In this document: positions 14,770-21,472 of the stretch, piece after piece
Position numbering within the stretch: the first letter of the stretch is position 1
Layout: each line of letters starts with the position of its first letter
Assembly: GCA_003140115.1 (NCBI GenBank)
Contig: PLIQ01000344.1
Coordinates: 24,137 to 46,848 of the forward strand
Direction of reading: 5' to 3'
DNA: 22,712 nucleotides
Source: Actinomycetota bacterium
GTDB lineage: Bacteria > Actinomycetota > Actinomycetes > Streptosporangiales > Streptosporangiaceae
Program-made: the position numbers and the translations under genes
The notes under the pieces: model-generated
The model's input: the letters and a program-made list of their open reading frames with translations, nothing else
Database searches by the model: none
What the model was told of the DNA's origin: nothing

Positions 14770-15744
14770 TCAGACCACCCCTCCGCTGACCGGGACGGGT
14801 TGTTCCTGGCCGGCCCGGTACTCCACGCTGTCGGCGGTCAGCTCCATGAAGGCCGCCTCCAGGGAGGCACGGACCACGGTCAACTCGTGCAGCCGCACGC
14901 CGTGGTCGAAGGCGAGATCACCGATCTGGGCCGCGGTGAGCCCGTGCACGGTCAGCGAGCCGTCCGCCTCGGTGGTAGCCGTCGGCCTGACCGCGGCGGT
15001 ACCTGCCGTGGTGGCCTCGGGGACCGTCTCCGACACCGCCTTGGACAGCAGGTCGAGCTGCGGGGTGCGTACCCGGACGGTCTGGCCGGAGCTGCGCGCG
15101 ATGAACTCCTCCATGGTGCAGTCGGCGAGCAAGCTGCCGCGGCCGATCACGATCAGGTGATCCGCGGTGTTCTCCATCTCCGACATCAGATGACTGGAGA
15201 CGAACACCGTCCGGCCCTCGGCGGCCAGCGCCTTCATCAGGTTCCGGATCCACAAGATCCCCTCGGGGTCCAGCCCGTTGACCGGCTCGTCGAACATGAG
15301 CACGGCCGGGTCGCCGAGCAAGGTGCCGGCGATGCCGAGCCGCTGCGACATGCCGAGCGAAAAGCCCTTAGCGCGCTTGCGCGCGACCTCGGTCAGCCCG
15401 ACGAGTTCGAGCACCTCGCCCACCCGGCGCTTGGGCAGGTTGTTCGTCTGGGCCAGGCAAAGCAGGTGGTTGTAGGCGGACCGGCCGCCGTGCACCGCCT
15501 TGGCGTCGATCAGCGCGCCCACCTCGCGCATCGGATAGGCCAGGCCCGCGTACCGCTTGCCGTGGATCTTGGCCGCCCCGGCGTCCGGGTAGTCAAGGCC
15601 GAGAATCAGCCGCATGGTGGTGGTCTTGCCTGCGCCGTTCGGGCCGAGGAAACCGGTCACGTGGCCCGGCTCGACGTCGAATGACAGGTCGTTGACGGCG
15701 ATCTTGTCGCCGTATCGCTTGACGAGCCCCCGTACCTCAATCAT
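14770..15744 (-). CDS. ABC exporter ATP-binding protein
   Basis: A 324-residue ATPase: Walker A GPNGAGKTT (34-42), signature SLGMSQ (129-134; the less common GMSQ version of LSGGQ found in this exporter subfamily), Walker B VLMFDEP (148-154), D-loop GLDP and H-loop His at 185. The last ~100 residues are a C-terminal regulatory-type extension with LEAAFMELT near the end, usual for the DrrA/BcrA-like group. The ATG at 15744 has GAGAGGA eight bases upstream; a further in-frame start at 15768 is less likely because it would place the initiator within an inverted repeat. It is followed directly by the permease gene. Confidence 0.92.
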   Translation of the reverse strand: MIEVRGLVKRYGDKIAVNDLSFDVEPGHVTGFLGPNGAGKTTTMRLILGLDYPDAGAAKIHGKRYAGLAYPMREVGALIDAKAVHGGRSAYNHLLCLAQTNNLPKRRVGEVLELVGLTEVARKRAKGFSLGMSQRLGIAGTLLGDPAVLMFDEPVNGLDPEGILWIRNLMKALAAEGRTVFVSSHLMSEMENTADHLIVIGRGSLLADCTMEEFIARSSGQTVRVRTPQLDLLSKAVSETVPEATTAGTAAVRPTATTEADGSLTVHGLTAAQIGDLAFDHGVRLHELTVVRASLEAAFMELTADSVEYRAGQEQPVPVSGGVV

Positions 15745-15761
15745 CGGATGATTCCTCTCTA

Positions 15762-15785
15762 GTGGCACCGTCCGGAAAGTGCCAC
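15762..15785. promoter_or_regulatory. Perfect 7-bp inverted repeat just upstream of the ABC operon
   Basis: GTGGCAC (15762-15768) and GTGCCAC (15779-15785) are perfect inverted copies with a 10-base loop that itself contains TCCGGA. It lies a few bases upstream of the ATPase ribosome site and about 20 bp after the stop of the cupin gene. It could be an operator over the ABC promoter, a translation-affecting hairpin, or part of a terminator for the cupin gene; no U-tract is present. Confidence 0.4.
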
Positions 15786-15803
15786 CACGGCCCGTTCAGC
15801 CTA

Positions 15804-16307
15804 TTACCTCTTCCTAACCGGCCGGTGAGCACGAGCGTGAAGGCTGATCGAATACCCCGTACCCCGGCCGTGCAGGCGGTGCTGCTGGCCGTGCACCCGG
15901 ACCGGGCCGGGGCGCAGCACCGCGCTGGCCGGCGGGCCCTCGGTCGCCTCGCCGGCGATCATCGTGGCCACGTCGCAGTCGCAGCTCTGCCCGGCGTCGC
16001 CGGGTGGCAGGACCACGAGCCAAGCCCGGTAGGCCGCGCATTCTTCCACCATGATCTGGACCGAACGACCCGGCTCGAAGCGGACCAGGGCCCACCAGCG
16101 CTCGGGGGCAGCCGCGATTGATCGCAGCCGGCCGGCGAGGGTGCCGAGGGTCAGCGTGTTCCCGGCCTGACCTTCCGGGCGGTCAGGCGGTTGCGCGTTT
16201 GGTGCGGCAGGCTGCGCCGGGACGAACAGGACGGCTTCAGCGAGCCTGGCGATCTCCGGAGCGACAGACATGTCGGCGATCAACGGAACATCCTTCGTGA
16301 GCATCAT
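15804..16307 (-). CDS. Cysteine-dioxygenase-like cupin with altered metal site
   Basis: A 167-residue protein. From about residue 52 it follows the layout of bacterial cysteine dioxygenases: TLAGRLRSIAAAPERWWALVR, then AYRAWLVVLPPGD, then the position of the cupin H-x-H, here C109-D-C111-D, a second strand TMIAGEATEG, and finally VRVHGQQHRLHGRGTGYSISLHA, in which H146 fits the third ligand and the closing SISLHA matches SVSLHVY of real enzymes. Both first-motif histidines seem to be Cys, so either the metal site is Cys-based or activity is lost. The start is uncertain: ATG 16307 or 16304 without a ribosome site, TTG 16280 with GAAGGA 7 bases upstream, or the ATG at residue 13. It precedes the ABC exporter genes on the same strand by 59 bp. 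Confidence 0.6.
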   Translation of the reverse strand: MMLTKDVPLIADMSVAPEIARLAEAVLFVPAQPAAPNAQPPDRPEGQAGNTLTLGTLAGRLRSIAAAPERWWALVRFEPGRSVQIMVEECAAYRAWLVVLPPGDAGQSCDCDVATMIAGEATEGPPASAVLRPGPVRVHGQQHRLHGRGTGYSISLHARAHRPVRKR

Positions 16308-16328
16308 GGGGCGGCGATGAGCCCCGGT

Positions 16329-16364
16329 GACAACGGTCAGCTGAGAGTCGTTGTCAGCGACAAC
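16329..16364. promoter_or_regulatory. Three copies of a GACAAC motif in alternating orientation
   Basis: GACAAC at 16329-16334, its inverse GTTGTC at 16350-16355 and GACAAC again at 16359-16364. The last two form a tight palindrome (3-bp centre), the first two a wider one (15-bp centre). They lie 22-57 bp upstream of the cupin start, where a promoter is expected, so an operator is plausible. Confidence 0.35.
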
Positions 16365-16397
16365 ACGAAGGACAGGACACGCGCAGCGTCAGTGCGG

Positions 16398-16420
16398 CGG
16401 CGACACTAAAGTGGTCGCCG
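16398..16420. repeat. Imperfect 10-bp hairpin in the HAD-cupin gap
   Basis: CGGCGACACT (16398-16407), AA, then AGTG plus TCGCCG (16410-16420 with one bulged G) form a long hairpin in the 179-bp gap between the HAD stop and the cupin start. Neither side has a U-tract. It may end HAD transcripts or be part of cupin control. Confidence 0.35.
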
Positions 16421-16486
16421 TATTCGCGGACTGCGCGGCCTGGCATGGCCGATAGCATACACGGCGCATGGGCTCGGGGTGGTGCT

Positions 16487-17509
16487 TCAGCGGGCGGCGT
16501 CCAGGCGCTGGGCTGCGGCGCGGGCCGATTCCGAAGTGACGTCGTCGCCGGTCCAGGCCGCCGCACACAAGGCTCGCAGGCCGTCGATGCGTGCCCCGCC
16601 GCCGGCCAGCTTCAGCTGGCCCCCGTCCCGGCTGGCCGTCCATCCGCCGCAGCGGTACGTCCCGCCGGTGCTAGTGACCTCGGGATGCGGTCCGAGCAGC
16701 CCGGCCAGATCCTCGGCCAGGTACGTCGGGCGCTGCAAGGGTGGCGCGAGGATGGCGTCCGCGGGGCTGGTCACCCCGGTCAGCACGAGCAGGCTGTCCG
16801 CGTCGGCCCGCTGCGCGCTCTCGATGTCGGTGTCCAGCCGGTCGCCGACGACCAGCGGGTGCTTGGCGCCAGTCCGCAGGATCGACTCATGCTGCAGCGG
16901 CAGCTCGGGCTTACCCGCCACCAGCGGCCTGACCCCGGTCGCGGTGGCGATCACCTGGATGAACGACCCGTTTCCTGGCTGGATGCCGTACCGGGTCGGC
17001 AGCGTGAGATCGGCGTTGGACGCGACGAACAGGGCGCCCGCGGCGACCGCTAGGCCGCCTTGCTCCAGCAGCGAGTAGGTGATGTCCGGCGAATAGCCCT
17101 GGACCACGGCCCGCGGCTGGTCGGCGGCGGTGCTCACCGGGCGCAGGCCGCGTTCCCGCACGGCCATCCGCAGGCCGCTGCCCCCGACCACCAGGACCGG
17201 AGCACCCGGGGGGAGGCGGTCGGCGAGCATCCGCGCGGCGGCCTGGGCGGAGGTCACCACGTCCGCCGCGGCGGCCGGGACGCCGAAGCCGGTCAGCAGT
17301 GCGGCGATGGCGGCGGGCGTGCGGGAGGCGTTGTTCGTCACGTAGGCCAGGCGCATGCCCGCGGCGGCGGCCTTGCGAAGCGCCTCGGCCGCTCCGGGGA
17401 TCGCGGCGCCGCTCAGGTAGACGGTTCCGTCCAGGTCGAGCAGCGCGACGTCATAGGCGGTGTCGAGAGGTTCGGTGCTGCCGCGCAGGACGTTCGGGGT
17501 GGACGTCAT
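16487..17509 (-). CDS. HAD-IIA family phosphatase (NagD/glycerol-3-phosphate phosphatase-like)
   Basis: A 340-residue phosphatase of the HAD superfamily. Motif I is D25-L-D27-GTVYL (nucleophile and acid/base), motif II lies in LAYVTNNASR, the motif III Lys is in VAGKPE, and motif IV is VVGDRLDTDI. The large cap between motifs II and III marks class IIA. The C-terminal ~80 residues beyond the core form an additional small domain. Both this domain and the neighbouring TPR gene match the arrangement of M. tuberculosis Rv1692, a glycerol-3-phosphate phosphatase, and Rv1691, so the same activity is likely but not certain. The ATG at 17509 overlaps the TPR stop by 4 bp (ATGA), so the pair is translationally coupled. 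Confidence 0.88.
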   Translation of the reverse strand: MTSTPNVLRGSTEPLDTAYDVALLDLDGTVYLSGAAIPGAAEALRKAAAAGMRLAYVTNNASRTPAAIAALLTGFGVPAAAADVVTSAQAAARMLADRLPPGAPVLVVGGSGLRMAVRERGLRPVSTAADQPRAVVQGYSPDITYSLLEQGGLAVAAGALFVASNADLTLPTRYGIQPGNGSFIQVIATATGVRPLVAGKPELPLQHESILRTGAKHPLVVGDRLDTDIESAQRADADSLLVLTGVTSPADAILAPPLQRPTYLAEDLAGLLGPHPEVTSTGGTYRCGGWTASRDGGQLKLAGGGARIDGLRALCAAAWTGDDVTSESARAAAQRLDAAR

Positions 17510-17958
17510 CGATTGCCTTCCGTCTGGGCGCGCAAGGTGGCGCGGACCGACCGCAGGGCTTCGGTGTAGTGCGCTGCGTCGGGTCGCATGGCGGCGGCTA
17601 GGGCCAGGTACTCGGCCGCGGCGGCGTGGTGCCCAGTCCGGGCTAGGGCCAGCCCGAGGCCGAAGTGCGCGTAGTCATCCGAGGGGCTCGCCTCCACGAT
17701 CATCCGGAAATTGCCCGCCGCCTCCGCGTACCGGCCCGCGTCGAACTGGGCCCGCGCCAGGGCCTCCCGTATGCTGCGGGAGGCCGGCTCGGCGGTCGAG
17801 GCGCGCTGCAGCACCTGGGCCGCGGCCGCGGGGTTGCCGCTGCCGAGAAGCTCCATGCCGCGCAGGTACCACACGTGCACATCTCCGTCAGGAAGAGCCT
17901 GGCTAGGGAAGCTTTCCTCCTGACGGGAATCACCGCTCACGCTCGATCCTTCTGACAT
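17506..17958 (-). CDS. TPR-repeat protein upstream of the HAD phosphatase (Rv1691-like)
   Basis: A 150-residue protein with a short acidic/Ser-rich leader and then helical repeats: VWYLRGMELLGSGNPAAAAQVLQRA, then IREALARAQFDAGRYAEAAGNFRMIVEA, then YAHFGLGLALARTGHHAAAAEYLALAAAM, each with the W/G/Y/A/P spacing of tetratricopeptide repeats, about three and a half units. It is probably a scaffold. Two starts are possible: ATG 17958 (GGAAGGG 10 bp upstream) and GTG 17940 (GAAGGA at the ideal 6 bp, giving 144 residues); the second has the better ribosome site. If the first is used, its start codon is only 3 bp from the start of the divergent DUF1015 gene. Confidence 0.8.
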   Translation of the reverse strand: MSEGSSVSGDSRQEESFPSQALPDGDVHVWYLRGMELLGSGNPAAAAQVLQRASTAEPASRSIREALARAQFDAGRYAEAAGNFRMIVEASPSDDYAHFGLGLALARTGHHAAAAEYLALAAAMRPDAAHYTEALRSVRATLRAQTEGNR

Positions 17959-17961
17959 GGT

Positions 17962-19296
17962 GTGCAAACCCTTCCGTCCGACTCCGGTTCCGGTCTCGTG
18001 CTGGCACCCTTCCGCGGCATCCGTTACGCCCGTGACCGGGTGAGCGGCATCGCTAACGTCACGTCCCCACCGTACGACGTGATCAGCGAAGGCGTTCTCG
18101 AGCATCTACGGGCGGCCGACCCGCATAACGTTGTCCGTCTTATCCTGCCAGGCGAGGGCGCCGATGCGGACCGGGTCGCGGCCAGCCTGCTGCGCGAGTG
18201 GCTGTCGGCGGGCGTGCTGATCAGGGACCGGATGCCTGCGCTGTACCTGTACGAGCAGGCCGACGAGGCCTCGTCGTGGCTCCAGCGTGGCATCATCGGC
18301 CTGGTCCGGCTCGGCTCGCCCGAGACGGCGGGCATCCTGCCGCACGAAGGCGTCATGCCGGGGCTGGTGGCCGACCGGAAAGCGCTGATGGCGGCGACCC
18401 AGGCCAACCTGGAGCCGATCTTGCTCATCTACGACGGCGAGCGCGCCGGAACCCGGTCCGATGAGGCCGGGCCCACGGCCACTGAGATCATCGACCACGT
18501 TGCGGCCGAGCACACGCCGATCGTGTCGATCACGACCGAGGACGGAGTGAAACACCGGCTGTGGCGGCTCGGCCATCCCGACGAGCAGGACGCCATCGTG
18601 GCCGACCTGGCCGGGCGCCGCGCCTTGCTCGCGGACGGCCACCATCGGTACGCGGCTTACCTGGACCTGCAGGCCGACAAGCGGGCGTCTGGGCGCGCCG
18701 CCGGGCCCTGGGACTATGGACTGGCGTTCCTGGTCGACTCCGACGCCTACCCGCCGCGGCTGGGACCGATCCACCGGGTGCTGCCGGGCCTGCCGCTGGA
18801 TCGCGCCGTCGAGCTGGCCAAGGCCGGGTTCGCCGTGCAGGACCTGCCCGCCGGCTGCGGCCTGGCCCGCGCACGGGAGTGCCTGGCCGCGGCCGGGCGC
18901 GAGGGGACCGCGTTCCTGCTGGCCGGCGGTTCGGCCGAGGCGCCCAGCTTCTGGCTGCTCAGTCAGCCGGACCCGGTGCAGGTCGCGGCCTCGATGCCAG
19001 CCGGCGCCTCCCCTCCCTGGCGGTGCCTGGACGCGTCGGTCATGCAGCAGCTGCTGATGGGCCGCCTGTGGGGCATCACCGACAGCGAGCGCGAGGTGTT
19101 GATCAATCATGACGCGGCCGACGCGGTGCGCGCGGCGACCAGCACGGCGGCGACCGCCGTGATCTGCAACCCGCCCTCGTTCGACGCGGTCATCCAGATC
19201 GCCGCGCAGGGCGAGCGAGTGCCGCGTAAGTCCACGTCGTTCGGACCCAAGCCGCGCACCGGGCTGGTCCTGCGCACGTTCGGCCCGGCCGACTGA
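17962..19296 (+). CDS. DUF1015 family protein
   Basis: A protein of up to 444 residues with the recognisable blocks of the DUF1015 family: APFRGIRYARDRV, SPPYDVIS, DPHNVVRLILP, ALYLYEQ, GIIGLVRL, ILPHEGVMPGLVADRK, LLADGHHRYAAYL, and near the end GERVPRKSTSFGPKPRTGLVLR. The GHHRY motif is the most conserved point of the family and probably catalytic or ligand-binding. The family's function is poorly established, and I make no specific claim. The GTG at 17962 is the first start; a GTG at 17998 just before LAPFRG is an alternative that would leave room for a promoter between it and the divergent TPR gene. Neither has a clear ribosome site. Confidence 0.85.
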   Translation: MQTLPSDSGSGLVLAPFRGIRYARDRVSGIANVTSPPYDVISEGVLEHLRAADPHNVVRLILPGEGADADRVAASLLREWLSAGVLIRDRMPALYLYEQADEASSWLQRGIIGLVRLGSPETAGILPHEGVMPGLVADRKALMAATQANLEPILLIYDGERAGTRSDEAGPTATEIIDHVAAEHTPIVSITTEDGVKHRLWRLGHPDEQDAIVADLAGRRALLADGHHRYAAYLDLQADKRASGRAAGPWDYGLAFLVDSDAYPPRLGPIHRVLPGLPLDRAVELAKAGFAVQDLPAGCGLARARECLAAAGREGTAFLLAGGSAEAPSFWLLSQPDPVQVAASMPAGASPPWRCLDASVMQQLLMGRLWGITDSEREVLINHDAADAVRAATSTAATAVICNPPSFDAVIQIAAQGERVPRKSTSFGPKPRTGLVLRTFGPAD

Positions 19297-19322
19297 GGCC
19301 GGCCGTCTGCGACAATGACCCG

Positions 19323-20390
19323 GTGGACGAGGACATTACCCCGCTGGGCCATGAGGTGTTCCAGATCGATACCCGGATGGCTGGGTACGACGGGATTACC
19401 GCGGCCTACTTGATCCGCAGCGACCGGCCGTGCCTGGTGGAGACCGGAACCGCGCCGTCGGCCCCGGTGGTGCGAGACGCCCTGGCCCAGCTCGGGATCG
19501 CCGCCGGGGATCTGGCCACCGTGGTGGTGACGCACATCCACCTCGACCACGCCGGCGGCGCGGGCGATATCGCGGCCCTGTATCCGGGGGCTCAGATCGT
19601 CGTCCATCAGCGGGGCGCGCGGCATCTCGCCGATCCGAGCAGGCTCATGGCCGGCGCTCGGCTGGTCTACGGCAACGCGCTCGAGCATTTCTTCGGCGTC
19701 CTCGCGCCCGTCCCCGCTGACCGCATCGTGGCTCTGGAGGACACCGGAACCGTCGATCTCGGCGGCGGCCGCCGCCTGGACAGCTACTACTCCCCCGGCC
19801 ACGCCAAACACCACGTGGGGCTGGTCGATTCCGACACCGGGGACCTGTACACCGGCGACGCGGCCGGGGTCTACCTCCCCGATACCGGAGACCTCCGGCC
19901 CGCTACCCCGCCGCCCGACTTCGACCTGGAGACCGCGCTCGCATCGGTGGCCAGGTTCGCCGCGCTGCGGCCCACCCGGCTGCTGTTCAGCCACTACGGA
20001 CCGGTCACCGAGGTGGCACAGACACTGGACCGGTCCGCGGAGGAGATCCGGCTCTGGGTGGAGGAGACGCGGCGGGCCCGGGCGGCAGGCCTGGACCTGG
20101 ACCACGCCGTCGCCATGGTGGTAGAGCGCACCAGGGCCCGCTACGCCGCGTTCGGCCCGGACGCGGATCCCGCTCTGGCCGTGAAGTTCGACCGGATCAG
20201 CGGAGACGCGTCCAACGTCAGCGGGATCATGCACTGGCTGGACAAGACCGAGGCTCAGGACCAGGTAGGCCAATTATGCGGTTTACGCCGCCGCGGCCAG
20301 CTCGGACTCGAGACGGGAAGGCAGCAGCAGGTCACTGACCGACCGCCTGGTGCGCGGCGCGGCATCGTGGGCGGCAAAGCGCTCGGGTAG
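19323..20390 (+). CDS. Metallo-beta-lactamase-fold hydrolase
   Basis: The zinc-site motif HIHLDH is at residues 71-76 (HxHxDH), followed by further ligands in SPGHAKHH, in YTGDAAG (bridging Asp) and in FSHYGP (final His). This matches the MBL superfamily, and the C-terminal helical part is like that of stand-alone actinobacterial members; the substrate is unknown. The GTG at 19323 has no ribosome site, but GACAAT lies six bases upstream, suggesting a leaderless mRNA. The core family sequence seems to end near SGIMHWLDKTEA (about 20252), but the frame stays open to 20390, adding a ~45-residue Gln/Arg-rich tail, most of it (108 bp) read through the antisense of the nitroreductase gene. The tail is real if this stop is used, but probably not functional. 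Confidence 0.85.
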   Translation: MDEDITPLGHEVFQIDTRMAGYDGITAAYLIRSDRPCLVETGTAPSAPVVRDALAQLGIAAGDLATVVVTHIHLDHAGGAGDIAALYPGAQIVVHQRGARHLADPSRLMAGARLVYGNALEHFFGVLAPVPADRIVALEDTGTVDLGGGRRLDSYYSPGHAKHHVGLVDSDTGDLYTGDAAGVYLPDTGDLRPATPPPDFDLETALASVARFAALRPTRLLFSHYGPVTEVAQTLDRSAEEIRLWVEETRRARAAGLDLDHAVAMVVERTRARYAAFGPDADPALAVKFDRISGDASNVSGIMHWLDKTEAQDQVGQLCGLRRRGQLGLETGRQQQVTDRPPGARRGIVGGKALG

Positions 20391-20897
20391 GTCGGCGGTG
20401 CTGTCGTGCCGCCCGATGGCCAGCACGACGACCGGGGTGAGGGTGTCGTCGAGGCCGAACTCGGCGCGGACGGCGGCGGTGTTGAAGCCGCCGATCTGGC
20501 ACACCGAGAGCCCGTCGGCTTGCGCCTGGGTGACCAGCGTGGCGACGGCCTGCCCGGTGTCGTACAGGGCAAAGCGCCGCGGGCGGCCGTCGTCGGTGAC
20601 GGTCTGGGCCGCGACCAGGACGAGCGCGCTGGCCGTCCCGGCCCAGGCCTGGTTGCCCGGGGCGAGGGTGGCGAACAGTCGATCGTGGGCGTCCTCGCCG
20701 CGCCGGGTGACCAGGAACCGCCACGGCTGGCTGTTCTGCGACGACGGCGCCCAGCGGGCCGCCTCCAGTAGCGCGGTCAGCGCCTGGTCGCCGAGCTCGT
20801 GCGCCCGGTCGAACCCGCGCGGGCTCCATCGCTCGGCCACCAGCGGGTGAACCGGCACGGTGGTGCTGGCGACCTTGACCGGTGAGTGACGTGTCAT
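20283..20897 (-). CDS. Nitroreductase family protein
   Basis: A 204-residue flavoprotein (210 if the ATG at 20915 is used). FMN-site marks are RWSPRGFD (23-30) and APSSQNSQPWRF (50-61), the P-S-x-x-N-x-QPW element typical of nitroreductases that reduce nitro compounds, quinones or enones with NAD(P)H; the later DTGQAVATLVTQAQADGLSVCQIGGF helix is also typical. It is divergent from the MarR gene with two operator-like palindromes in the gap, one of which overlaps the start ATG at 20897. That suggests MarR repression released by an electrophile or oxidant. The 3' end overlaps the MBL gene by 108 bp, tail to tail. Confidence 0.88.
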   Translation of the reverse strand: MTRHSPVKVASTTVPVHPLVAERWSPRGFDRAHELGDQALTALLEAARWAPSSQNSQPWRFLVTRRGEDAHDRLFATLAPGNQAWAGTASALVLVAAQTVTDDGRPRRFALYDTGQAVATLVTQAQADGLSVCQIGGFNTAAVRAEFGLDDTLTPVVVLAIGRHDSTADLPERFAAHDAAPRTRRSVSDLLLPSRLESELAAAA

Positions 20898-20925
20898 GCG
20901 CTTTTCAACATGCATGACGTGTCAT
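20886..20925. promoter_or_regulatory. Two operator-like palindromes between nitroreductase and MarR genes
   Basis: TGACGTGTCAT occurs twice in direct repeat, at 20887-20897 and 20915-20925, 28 bp apart. Each is a palindrome TGAC-GT-GTCA; the second extends to ATGAC-GT-GTCAT. Copy two lies at about -30 of the MarR gene, copy one over the nitroreductase start. Placement and symmetry fit MarR-dimer sites controlling both genes. A -10-like TACCAT (20936-20941) precedes the MarR ATG by six bases. Confidence 0.6.
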
Positions 20926-20947
20926 TAATTCCGGGTACCATAAGGCC

Positions 20948-21412
20948 ATGGCCGACCAGTGGCTCACCGCGGACGAGCAGCGAGCCTGGCGCGCCTACAT
21001 GCGCGCGACCACGTTGCTGACCGCCCGGCTGAACCGGCTGCTGCAGGCGGATTCCGGGCTCTCGCTGCCCGAGTACGAGGTGCTGGTGCAGCTCAGCGAG
21101 GCACCCAACGGCAAGCTCCGCCCGTTCCAGCTCGGACTGGCCCTGGAGTGGGAGCAGAGCAGGCTGTCGCACCTGCTCTCCCGCATGAGCCGACGGGGGT
21201 TCGTGGTCAGGCGGGACTGTGTCGGCGACCGACGCGGTGCGGAGGTGGTGCTGACCGCGGTCGGCCGCACGGCCATCGAGTCCGCGGCGCCCGGACACGT
21301 GGCCGCCGTACGGCGGCTGGTCTTCGGCCGGATGGACAGCGAGCAAGCCGCGGCGTTCGGGCAGGCGTTCACGGCGATCCTGGCCGGGCTGGAGGACGCT
21401 GACCCGTCATGA
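20948..21412 (+). CDS. MarR family transcriptional regulator
   Basis: A 154-residue protein with the MarR layout: N-terminal dimerisation helices (LTADEQRAWRAYMRATTLLTARLNRLLQ), LSLPEYEVLVQLSEAP, the recognition helix region QSRLSHLLSRMSRRGFVVR and the wing DCVGDRRGAEVVLTAVGR with the D-x-R signature, then C-terminal helices. A single Cys (C91) stands at the start of the wing and is a possible redox or electrophile sensor. It is divergent from the nitroreductase gene with two likely operators in the gap, so autoregulation plus control of the nitroreductase is the natural model. The ATG at 20948 lacks a good ribosome site and is likely leaderless. Confidence 0.9.
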   Translation: MADQWLTADEQRAWRAYMRATTLLTARLNRLLQADSGLSLPEYEVLVQLSEAPNGKLRPFQLGLALEWEQSRLSHLLSRMSRRGFVVRRDCVGDRRGAEVVLTAVGRTAIESAAPGHVAAVRRLVFGRMDSEQAAAFGQAFTAILAGLEDADPS

Positions 21413-21472
21413 CCTCAGACCGGATCGCGCCGACTGTGCCCGGCGGCTGACCGTCGAAGTCGTGGTTACCCT

